6,772 nt of DNA from a bacterium (GCA_029939815.1 JAOZSF010000110.1:1-6772), one strand, 5' to 3'. Numbered from the stretch's first letter, positions 1 through 6,772 are shown. The notes: generated by a model not told the origin, from the letters alone. Made by a program: numbers and translations.

Positions 1-64
1 CACAATTTCACAATTTCACAATTTCACAATTTCACAATTTCACAATTTCACAATTCTGCAATTC
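1..64. repeat. Tandem 8-bp repeat array (CACAATTT)n, eight copies, open at window edge
   Basis: Six perfect head-to-tail copies of CACAATTT (AAATTGTG on the minus strand) occupy positions 1-48. They are followed by two degenerate copies, CACAATTC at 49-56 and TGCAATTC at 57-64. The array starts one base beyond the stop codon of the gspK-like gene (TGA at 68-66) and runs off the window, so its true length is unknown. The decayed copies lie on the gene-proximal side and the identical ones on the distal side, as expected if slipped-strand events keep the inner units uniform. The unit is not a multiple of three and the array is outside the coding frame seen here. It contains no GC-rich stem, so it does not look like a rho-independent terminator. 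Any effect on a gene beyond the edge cannot be judged. Confidence 0.95.
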
Positions 65-65
65 C

Positions 66-3000
66 TCACCTCAAGTCAATTCTTTCAAGAAGTTTTAATT
101 TGCATTTGTTGCCCGGCTCTGGAATTCTTTCAACAAGATAAGTTGTTCTGTTTTTAGAAACAATTTGAGAAGGGGAAATGTTATCCGATTTCGGATTGGC
201 GCAGGAAGGTTTTATTATTTCAGCGGTGACATTCACCCGGTACACATCAGTGCGGGTTGTGATATAATCAGCGATTTTGCACATTAAGCCCGGAGTTATG
301 CCTTTTACATCTAAAAGGTCATAAACATTTTTGTAAGGGCGAATAGGGTTACCGTTTTTTGAGATTCCTTTAACAATATTTTGTGCAATAGTATTGTCTA
401 TACCTGGTAATGCAGCTATTACTCGTTCGGAAGCTGTATTGACATTAATTCTGCCCGGATGTTCGATTGGGGTTAGTAAGATATAATCGAGCCAGGCTGT
501 GCCGCTGCACTCGGTGTCATTCAGATTATGTGGAACAATTGATATTTTAACGGCGCCTTTATCGCTAATATTATCAGTGGATAATTTCCCAAAATAAACC
601 GAGTCATTTTTATCATAATGGTAACGTTTTTTAGGAGATGAATCCCAGTCTTTCGTTTTATAGTTCCAAACTTTAATAGAAAGTCTCGCGTTATGATTTT
701 CTTCGAGGAATTCAGTTGTAACTATAGAATCGTTTAATCCGAAAAGATAGAGATCATAATTAATGTTCGGATTAAGTCCGGTATTTTTCCATTCCCATCT
801 TCCTTCGCTGTTTTCTTTTCGTGTGTAAAATAACGGTGTTTTGTATGGCGGACCAACCGAAACTTTATCACCACGTGATGCTGATAATAATGATCGTTTC
901 TGGGTTGAACGACCTTTGATTTTTAGTGAAGAGTGGTTATTATCCGCAATTTTAAATTGTTCACCGCGAAGTTTACCTGAAAGGATAGTTAATGTATTAT
1001 CTTTCCATATTTCAGGTTCCCATTTTTTGCCTTTTAAAGCAATGGCTGATTTATTACAGCTTGCAACAATTCCCGCGGTAGAGTCCCATGAGTCAGCGTT
1101 TCCTATCCATGCGTCTTCAGCTTCGGCATCAAGGCGGATCATATCCATAGTAAGAGCGGGTCCGATAGTTTTGAGGAAATCGGCAGCGGCTTTCGGGTTA
1201 GTATTATATGAAACATTTTCTTTTCCCGAACTTATTTTAAGGAGATCTTCGTAAGAGCCGAGGGGTCTGTTCAGCACGGTATTATTCACGATTTTTTTCA
1301 TATTTCGTGATCGTGCTTCTCTGAAAGTTCCTCCGAAAGTAGTTTTATCGGTTTTTTTCCACACATTAAAAACCGTTGGGTCCGGTCGTTCAGTAGAAAC
1401 ATCAAATTCCTGATAATCGGTTTTGCCGTATTCGAGAGTACGGGAAGTGATTTGATTGTATTCGTTTCTGAGTGTAAGAGATAAAAACCCGCCCAGACGG
1501 GGCATGCCGAGAATAACGGCATAATCGCCAACGCGGATATCACAAGGAGCGTTTCCTGCCTGCCCGTAAAGAATTTCGACGGCATCTTTTGTATTACCTG
1601 TAACCATTCTTCTAAAACCGTTGAGGTTATTTCCTTTATAGGAACCTCTATCGCTTCTGAACTCAATCATTTCGCCCGTGATTTCGCCTTTTTTAAAGTC
1701 AGCGCCGTCAAGGATGATGTTGTTATCCGGCGAAGGTGTACCATTCGGATCCCACAGATTTCTATTTGCCGGTCGGAAACCTTTAATTTTATACCAAACA
1801 CCCCAGGTTTCCTGCGGGAGTCCGTAACACGGATACTGTTCTTTAGCGCTATCGCCCCAAGTCTCACTTTTACTTGCGCCATATTCGATATCGAATATTT
1901 CTTTATCACTTGTAAGGTAGGCATATCCATGAGGAGGGATAACCGGATTTTCATCATCGAGAAATCCGCCGCTTGCCGGCGAATAATGAGAAGCTGAGTT
2001 GATTCTGCAAAGCTCTTTCGCAACGGAACCCGTATTGATCATCACGCGCCATCCGGCAATACTGACGGGTTTATCGCTCACATTAATGAGTTCAACTATA
2101 TCCGGTCTCATAAAAATATTATGAGTCATAACGCTTTTAGTTCTATTTTTTTCTGCGGCGCTGTTAATATCCAGCCATTTATTGATGCGTGATGACGGTC
2201 TTTTCCCATTACAGTTTTTAGATGAAGTAACGATAACGTCGATCATACCTTTTGCGTCTGTACGGATAGGTTTTCCTTCTTTATAAGGCCATTTGAGCAT
2301 AAATTCTTCAGTTTCAGAGTATGAGGAAGGATTGCCGTCACAGTCAAGCATTGGCGAGTTGTCTTTAAAAGCGACAGGAGTGAAAGAATTATTACCAACA
2401 TAGACGCGAAAATAAGTTCGCGGTCGGATTTCAGTAATTGCCCATTCTGAGCATTGAGGATGGACGGTAAACTGTCCCCACATTCTTTCCCAATGATTAT
2501 TAAGCCAGAACCCCACTCTGTTATTTTTATTACTATAAATTTCCATCATTGTTTCATAGGAACTTTTATTATTTCCATATTTTCCTTCAATAGTTATGCT
2601 TCTGGCATCGCTTGCTATTACTTTTGGAAGATTTTTTGGATTTTCGTCTATTCCGGAGTGGTCTGCATTAACGCAGAAGATAACGTGGGCATTTTTCCAA
2701 AAATTCATGGGATAGAGTATATTATTTCCCCGAGTTTTCCCGCGTGATTTTAACGCGTTAAACAATTTTTTATAGTTAACGGTAAAATCAATTGAGCCCC
2801 TTATCGGAGGACCGTCATAAGTTACTTTAACATTATTGCCAACTTTTTTTATTGAAGTCGGCCGCATGGGAAATTTCGCAACAGGTTCGTTTCCCCGTTT
2901 ATCATAAGGGTCAAGAATAGCGCCGACAACGCCGCAATATTTTTCTTCCAATTGATTTCCCACACCTGTAGGGATCCAGTTTTTAACATGAGGCTCGAGC

Positions 3001-4025
3001 ATGTGACTTCCGTCATTAGCCATAATTTCATTAAAGCAAATAGACTCCACACCGTAACTTCCGCCGTAGGTTGAAAGCGAGTGATTCTCATCCCGGAAAT
3101 CCATTATATTACAAACGAGTCTTGAAAGGGCCTGGGAAGTTTTGCTTATAGATTTTTTATTTTTGACCGAGCGGACAGCCCGTGCGAGTTCTCTTACATT
3201 TCCGCCGTTTATGCAGATTTGTCTGTCATCTGACCAGAGTCCTTTTGAATGGCTGATAGAATAAGTTGTTAAGAAAGTCGAAAGGCCTTTAAGATCAATT
3301 TTAGATGAAACTTTATTATTTTTAGAGATAATGCCCGGAATTTCCGCTATGGAATCAATCGTTCTATCATCACCCGACGGGTAAAGAGTATTGTATTCAG
3401 CCGGTTCATCAACGCCCTCATTTTTTTCATCAATAATGCCGTTGAAATTATTATCGAGGCCGTCATTTTCGAGAGTGATGTTGTTTTTGTTATCATCAAC
3501 ATTTCTCATGCCGGGAACTCTATTAGGACCGTATTGATATGATCTCATTGCTCTGATAGCTTTTGGAGACAAGAGAGAAAAAAGCGGATCTTTCCGTGCC
3601 GAAATACCTTTCTTTTTATCATAATTCATTGCGCTTTCCGCAAGAGACTGCAATGTATTAACATTTAATTTTCCACATTCATCTGCTACTTCAAGTTTAT
3701 ATCTTCCAACTAAATTCCCGCTATGGTCTTTTACCAAATACCATTTGCCGTTATATTCAGTCGAGAATAATTGCGGATCCGTTTCAGGTGAGTCACAAAT
3801 AAGTCCGTCTTGAGAACTGTCATTTTGAATTAACGAAAGAGCGTGCTGATATCCTGACCGCGAAAGGAGCTGTGCTTTCATCGCGTCAACTGTAGTTTGA
3901 CCTGCTTTGGTCTGTATGCTTGAAGAAATTATAAAAGATGTTGCAAGCAAGGCCAGAACAGTAAGAATGGCGAGAACGGCGACGAGGGCGATACCGTTGT
4001 ATTTCTGTATAAATCGTTTATTCAT
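66..4025 (-). CDS. Giant GspK-like type II secretion minor pseudopilin with lamin-tail domain insertion
   Basis: Predicted tip pseudopilin of a type II secretion system or related filament. From the ATG at 4025 it has 1319 residues; typical GspK has roughly 300-350. Residue numbers here count from an in-frame GTG at 4052, so subtract 9 for the chosen start. The N-terminus has basic NKRFIQKYNG, then a hydrophobic helix (21-43) with prepilin peptidase cleavage expected after G20. Position +5 is Ala rather than Glu, as is usual for GspK. The GspK-like DECGKLNVNT (124-133) follows, then an acidic calcium-type loop (197-219) and CNIMDFRDEN (314-323). Residues about 340-1197 are an insertion containing a lamin-tail-like core (about 645-725) and a jelly-roll-like beta domain (about 1095-1196). 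The C-terminus resumes GspK character with GRINVNTASERVIAALPGI and a helix-hairpin-helix region (about 1198-1280). The ATG is preferred because the predicted transcription start lies at about 4052-4054, which would leave GTG without a leader. No clear Shine-Dalgarno is seen. Family assignment is firm; role of the inserted domains is unknown. Confidence 0.85.
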   Translation of the reverse strand: MNKRFIQKYNGIALVAVLAILTVLALLATSFIISSSIQTKAGQTTVDAMKAQLLSRSGYQHALSLIQNDSSQDGLICDSPETDPQLFSTEYNGKWYLVKDHSGNLVGRYKLEVADECGKLNVNTLQSLAESAMNYDKKKGISARKDPLFSLLSPKAIRAMRSYQYGPNRVPGMRNVDDNKNNITLENDGLDNNFNGIIDEKNEGVDEPAEYNTLYPSGDDRTIDSIAEIPGIISKNNKVSSKIDLKGLSTFLTTYSISHSKGLWSDDRQICINGGNVRELARAVRSVKNKKSISKTSQALSRLVCNIMDFRDENHSLSTYGGSYGVESICFNEIMANDGSHMLEPHVKNWIPTGVGNQLEEKYCGVVGAILDPYDKRGNEPVAKFPMRPTSIKKVGNNVKVTYDGPPIRGSIDFTVNYKKLFNALKSRGKTRGNNILYPMNFWKNAHVIFCVNADHSGIDENPKNLPKVIASDARSITIEGKYGNNKSSYETMMEIYSNKNNRVGFWLNNHWERMWGQFTVHPQCSEWAITEIRPRTYFRVYVGNNSFTPVAFKDNSPMLDCDGNPSSYSETEEFMLKWPYKEGKPIRTDAKGMIDVIVTSSKNCNGKRPSSRINKWLDINSAAEKNRTKSVMTHNIFMRPDIVELINVSDKPVSIAGWRVMINTGSVAKELCRINSASHYSPASGGFLDDENPVIPPHGYAYLTSDKEIFDIEYGASKSETWGDSAKEQYPCYGLPQETWGVWYKIKGFRPANRNLWDPNGTPSPDNNIILDGADFKKGEITGEMIEFRSDRGSYKGNNLNGFRRMVTGNTKDAVEILYGQAGNAPCDIRVGDYAVILGMPRLGGFLSLTLRNEYNQITSRTLEYGKTDYQEFDVSTERPDPTVFNVWKKTDKTTFGGTFREARSRNMKKIVNNTVLNRPLGSYEDLLKISSGKENVSYNTNPKAAADFLKTIGPALTMDMIRLDAEAEDAWIGNADSWDSTAGIVASCNKSAIALKGKKWEPEIWKDNTLTILSGKLRGEQFKIADNNHSSLKIKGRSTQKRSLLSASRGDKVSVGPPYKTPLFYTRKENSEGRWEWKNTGLNPNINYDLYLFGLNDSIVTTEFLEENHNARLSIKVWNYKTKDWDSSPKKRYHYDKNDSVYFGKLSTDNISDKGAVKISIVPHNLNDTECSGTAWLDYILLTPIEHPGRINVNTASERVIAALPGIDNTIAQNIVKGISKNGNPIRPYKNVYDLLDVKGITPGLMCKIADYITTRTDVYRVNVTAEIIKPSCANPKSDNISPSQIVSKNRTTYLVERIPEPGNKCKLKLLERIDLR
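3918..4025 (-). other. Type IV pilin-like class III signal and transmembrane helix of the GspK-like protein
   Basis: A short basic leader (MNKRFIQKYNG) precedes a long uninterrupted hydrophobic stretch that begins IALVAVLAIL. This is the pattern cut by prepilin peptidase (GspO/PilD) after the glycine encoded at 3993-3995, leaving the helix to anchor the protein in the inner membrane and pack into the pseudopilus. The usual Glu at mature position +5 is replaced by Ala. In the type II system that substitution is characteristic of GspK and fits a position at the very tip, with no subunit above it to pair with. Cleavage is predicted from the motif, not demonstrated. Confidence 0.8.
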
Positions 4026-4059
4026 AAAGTTTATAGTTAAATAGTGATACACTACTTAA

Positions 4060-4088
4060 ATTATACTAAAAAAAGGGTGATTTTACAA
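4060..4088 (-). promoter_or_regulatory. Sigma70-type promoter for the gspK-like gene
   Basis: On the minus strand a perfect -10 hexamer TATAAT (4065-4060) is preceded by TTGTAA (4088-4083), a four-of-six match to TTGACA. The spacer is exactly 17 bp. Initiation is expected about seven bases beyond the -10, at about 4052-4054, giving the ATG at 4025 a leader of roughly 27-29 nt. The promoter lies directly after the terminator of the upstream gene, so the gspK-like gene appears to be transcribed independently. No operator-like palindrome was seen around it. Confidence 0.72.
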
Positions 4089-4092
4089 GAAT

Positions 4093-4124
4093 AAAAAAGC
4101 GGCGCAAATATTGCGCCGCTTTTT
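4093..4124 (-). terminator. Strong rho-independent terminator (also symmetric for the plus strand)
   Basis: The arms GCGGCGCAA (4099-4107) and TTGCGCCGC (4111-4119) are perfectly complementary around a three-base loop, ATA (4108-4110). Five further A-T pairs (4094-4098 with 4120-4124) extend the stem to 14 bp. Read on the minus strand the GC-rich stem is followed by six T residues (4098-4093), 26 bases beyond the stop codon of the LamG/PEP-CTERM gene. The plus strand has five T residues after the stem, so it could also work in reverse, although no plus-strand gene precedes it here. Confidence 0.93.
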
Positions 4125-4150
4125 ACATTCGATTTTTCAATAATTGAGGA

Positions 4151-6772
4151 TTAGGATTTAAATCTTCTTCCCCAAATCCATAATCCTAATAATCCACTAA
4201 TCCATAAAAGCGTCATAGGTTCCGGAATATCGGAAAAAGTTGTGCTGTACATATAAACAAATTGCGGTGAATCTACAAATGGAGAAAAAGCGAGTTTGAG
4301 AACACCATTACTTGTTACTTCCAAACCGGCGAATGTTTCTACAACGAAACCGTTTGTAATAACTTGTTCTGTTTTCCAATCGCCGGAGCGATTGCTCCAC
4401 AACCGTAGCAAAGAATTGTCTTTTGTTGAACCGGCCACAATTTCGGTATTATGAACAACCCACATGCAATTGTTCCAGGAGTCATAAGCGACAGCCGCGC
4501 GATTCCAATGTCCCTGCGGGCTGAGATATTGACGAGCCCATGTTCCTGAATTTTTATAGAATAAGACCGCCGCAGCCGGGTTTGTATTGTAGTCATGCAA
4601 GACGATATATGGATTATTGTTATTATCGAGCGCGAATCCGATTTGATCAGCGTAAACATTACTATGAGTCAACGAAAGCGGAACTTCTTCCCAATCGAAA
4701 ACGCCGCTCCCTTTGTTGTCTTCAACACCGTAATAAAGCAGGTCAACTCCTAAGCCCGGTCCGTGAAGAGCGATGCATCTTTTCCCGCTGGAGTCAGTTG
4801 CCATTTCAAATGGAAGGCGCAAATCGCCGGGGTAATTCGGGAATGGAGGGACATCAATTTCTATAGAAGTAAAAGTATCGCCTGCAATGTTGCCTGTGCA
4901 CAGTTTTCCGAAATATCCGCCTGCCTGATAATCTTCATACCATAAAATAGAAGGTGCGTTATCAACAAGAGTCATAACCTGTCTGCGCTCGTCTAAGAAA
5001 TTAGTAACGACCATAATAGGGGATGACCATGTGGCACCGTTTCTTTGAACATAAGTTACACCGCCTTGGTCGCCAACATCGTAAGCCAAAGATACTCTCG
5101 GTTCATCATCACTTCCATATTTTAAATTAGCATAAGAGCCTTGTCGATCGGCTGTAATAGCGACCGGAGTTTTCAAAGAGCCAAGTGAATCTTCTTCAAT
5201 ATACATTGCCGCGTTACTTGCTGCTGAGCTGTAAACGAAACCTGCGAGCCCGTCAGACATAATTGCCATAGAGAACAAGTTTGAAGAATAACCAAAATAA
5301 GCATCGTTAGCGACAAGAAAAGTTTCCCAATCCATAGTTTGAACGACATCGTATCTTGAAGTAGAAGATGTAATTTGTCCACCTGAATTTACGGCAGTTA
5401 TTATAAAATCGACAACTGAATCCGCGGCTTGTTTAGGTATTCCCGCTGAATAAACACTTGGAGATGTATTTGTTGCCATTGGAATACTAATATAACTTCC
5501 ACCATTAATTTTATAATTAAGAGTTGCATTTGTAATAGTTGCATTTGCTGTAAGAATAGCCGCCTGAACAGTAACATCATCTTTTTCAGTAGGTGTCGGA
5601 TAAGGAGAATATTCAACATTATAAATTCTTGGCGGTATAGGATTAGTATTCATTATATTGCCGAGAAACTGACTTGGGTCAAGCGCTGTGTCGCTTATCC
5701 TAATTTCATCAACGATTCCCTGAAAAGCGTCTTTGGGCAGACCCCAGTGCATTCCGCGACCGATAGTCCAAGGATAAGTTTGGTGAATCAATCCACCTGA
5801 TATTGCCGGGTTACCGGGAACCCATGTTGTAGTAGTAGAACCTTCCAACGTATAATCCGAATCACCTTCTTTTTTAATATAAAGCGATGCTGTACCGATA
5901 TATTCATTATATACAGCAGCGATTTGATACCATTTGCCTATTTCGTAATTCCAAGTAGTCGCTAAATAAACCATATTGGAATTTTTATCCCAGAATTGAA
6001 GGTTAATCGGTCCGTCGCCTCTGAATTTAATTGCAAAAGTCTGATCAACCCATCCCCATTTTCTCCATCCGGGTTCGCCGTCTTTGGAAACAGCGCACTG
6101 CCAAGTTGTCGCTGAAGGTTTCGCCATACATTCAACCGTAAAGCTTGATAAATCTGCCGATTCAACGTATTTACTTGACGTTTCTTCTCCAAAAGTCCCT
6201 ACATTATTATTTGGGATTTCAGGGATTCCTGAAAATTGTCGCGCCATTGTGTCGGCTTCGCCTGTTTGCGGGACTGTCGCGAAAGGAACATCGCTGTTGG
6301 CAGTTGAGCGAATTTCGCTGATTTCAGTCGACATATTATTCCCATTGCCGGAAGAATCAACATAATAACCATCATTATTTCCCTGATGAACTCCGTTAGT
6401 TCCTTCTTCAAATCTCCAATAAGCCACCGGAGAAACAGCTGCGCCGCCGGAAGCAGCGAGAAACTGGTTTGGCGCGAGCGCTGTATCGCAAATGCGAACT
6501 TCATCAACAGAACCGTACAAGTTATCTGTTTCAACACCATCCCACATTCCTCTTGCTACGGTCCACATACCCGTGGAGTCAATCATTCCGCCTGTAACCG
6601 GGACAGTACCTTCGAGTTCATAATCTGCATCACTTTCTTCTTTAATATAAAGAGAAGCATTTGCTCCATCACAGACAACCGCGATGCAATACCACTCATC
6701 CAATTTATAACCAAATGTGCTATGAACATTTGGTATATTTGTGGCAGAGTCCATAAACTCGAAATTAATTTT
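4151..6772 (-). CDS. Secreted LamG-repeat and beta-propeller-like protein with PEP-CTERM sorting signal (5' partial)
   Basis: The reading frame is open through the window edge, so the start and any signal peptide are missing. The first in-frame ATG (6754) lies inside a beta strand of a LamG-like domain and is unlikely to be the start. Numbering from that Met gives 867 residues to the TAA at 4153-4151. In order: the end of LamG-like domain 1 (to about 100, with WYCIAVVCDG and VDEVRICDTAL); complete LamG-like domain 2 (about 109-365, opening AYWRFEEG and DSSGNGNN and closing VDEIRISDTAL); an Ig/Fn3-like beta segment (about 375-470); a region of about 365 residues with propeller-like strands (about 475-840, such as IGFALDNNNNPYIVLHDY); and a C-terminal PEP-CTERM tail (843-867). 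LamG folds often bind carbohydrate or protein, but no catalytic site is recognised and no ligand can be named. The protein is expected to be Sec-exported and processed by an exosortase. Function beyond an extracellular or envelope role is unknown. Confidence 0.85.
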   Translation of the reverse strand, partial: KINFEFMDSATNIPNVHSTFGYKLDEWYCIAVVCDGANASLYIKEESDADYELEGTVPVTGGMIDSTGMWTVARGMWDGVETDNLYGSVDEVRICDTALAPNQFLAASGGAAVSPVAYWRFEEGTNGVHQGNNDGYYVDSSGNGNNMSTEISEIRSTANSDVPFATVPQTGEADTMARQFSGIPEIPNNNVGTFGEETSSKYVESADLSSFTVECMAKPSATTWQCAVSKDGEPGWRKWGWVDQTFAIKFRGDGPINLQFWDKNSNMVYLATTWNYEIGKWYQIAAVYNEYIGTASLYIKKEGDSDYTLEGSTTTTWVPGNPAISGGLIHQTYPWTIGRGMHWGLPKDAFQGIVDEIRISDTALDPSQFLGNIMNTNPIPPRIYNVEYSPYPTPTEKDDVTVQAAILTANATITNATLNYKINGGSYISIPMATNTSPSVYSAGIPKQAADSVVDFIITAVNSGGQITSSTSRYDVVQTMDWETFLVANDAYFGYSSNLFSMAIMSDGLAGFVYSSAASNAAMYIEEDSLGSLKTPVAITADRQGSYANLKYGSDDEPRVSLAYDVGDQGGVTYVQRNGATWSSPIMVVTNFLDERRQVMTLVDNAPSILWYEDYQAGGYFGKLCTGNIAGDTFTSIEIDVPPFPNYPGDLRLPFEMATDSSGKRCIALHGPGLGVDLLYYGVEDNKGSGVFDWEEVPLSLTHSNVYADQIGFALDNNNNPYIVLHDYNTNPAAAVLFYKNSGTWARQYLSPQGHWNRAAVAYDSWNNCMWVVHNTEIVAGSTKDNSLLRLWSNRSGDWKTEQVITNGFVVETFAGLEVTSNGVLKLAFSPFVDSPQFVYMYSTTFSDIPEPMTLLWISGLLGLWIWGRRFKS
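4154..4228 (-). other. PEP-CTERM exosortase sorting signal
   Basis: The last 25 residues begin IPEP, continue with a short hydrophobic helix rich in Leu, Ile, Gly and Trp, and end in the basic GRRFKS. This three-part layout is the PEP-CTERM signal, recognised by exosortases in exopolysaccharide-producing Gram-negative bacteria. It predicts export, transient membrane anchoring and cleavage near the PEP motif. The two tryptophans in the helix are a minor departure from the commoner Leu/Ala-rich form. No exosortase gene is in the window. Confidence 0.85.

Noticed and set aside
1..64. Octamer array as a CRISPR array or as CRP-type operator sites
   Set aside because: There are no spacers, the units are contiguous and only 8 bp, and the TGTGA-like half-sites occur only as direct repeats without the inverted partner at proper spacing.
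111..125. IPEPG near the C-terminus of the GspK-like protein as a PEP-CTERM signal
   Set aside because: It is followed by about 15 basic and polar residues with no hydrophobic helix, so the three-part signal is absent.
841..1254. Plus-strand open frame of 137 codons
   Set aside because: It lies wholly inside the gspK-like gene, opposite the well-supported C-terminal insertion, has no recognisable domain and no ribosome binding site evidence; it is an antisense shadow.
4026..4052. GTG at 4052 as the start of the gspK-like gene
   Set aside because: It coincides with the predicted transcription start, has no ribosome binding site, and adds nine residues before an already complete basic leader. 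The ATG at 4025 fits better, though a leaderless GTG start is not excluded.
4540..4866. Plus-strand open frame of 108 codons opposite the propeller region
   Set aside because: It is embedded in the LamG/PEP-CTERM coding sequence, its translation is low-complexity basic with no family resemblance, and no promoter was seen.
6752..6754. ATG at 6754 as the true start of the LamG/PEP-CTERM gene
   Set aside because: The frame stays open to the window edge with KINFEF before it, which continues a LamG strand; starting there would cut the domain and leave no signal peptide.

Overview
The window reads almost entirely from the minus strand and carries two large protein genes. Both encode exported or envelope proteins. 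The combination of a very large GspK-type pseudopilin containing a lamin-tail domain with a LamG/PEP-CTERM protein, on AT-leaning DNA with no clear Shine-Dalgarno sequences, suggests a PVC-superphylum bacterium (Lentisphaerae, Kiritimatiellae or Verrucomicrobia type). This is an inference from domain style; there is no rRNA or other marker gene to confirm it.

Layout along the minus strand (high to low coordinates): (1) 6772-4151, the 3' part of a gene for a modular secreted protein: the end of one LamG-like domain, a complete second LamG-like domain, an Ig/Fn3-like segment, a beta-propeller-like repeat region and a C-terminal PEP-CTERM sorting signal; the 5' end lies outside the window. (2) 4124-4093, a strong rho-independent terminator just after its stop. 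(3) 4088-4060, a sigma70-type promoter with a perfect -10 and a 17-bp spacer, abutting the terminator. (4) 4025-66, one very long gene for a GspK-like minor pseudopilin of 1319 residues, about four times the usual GspK length, with a large insertion between the pseudopilin core and the C-terminal helix-hairpin-helix part. (5) 64-1, a perfect-to-degenerate array of an 8-bp unit starting one base after the gspK-like stop and running off the window.

The two genes are separate transcription units. Functionally both concern the cell surface: the first product should be exported and handled by an exosortase, while the second should be inserted in the inner membrane, processed by prepilin peptidase and placed at the tip of a type II secretion pseudopilus or a related filament. 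No gspG/H/I/J, secretin, ATPase or exosortase gene lies in the window, so any link between the two is only contextual. The most unusual items are the enlarged GspK with an apparently split lamin-tail domain, and the octamer array against its 3' end. No known defence system, RNA gene, insertion sequence or CRISPR array was seen.
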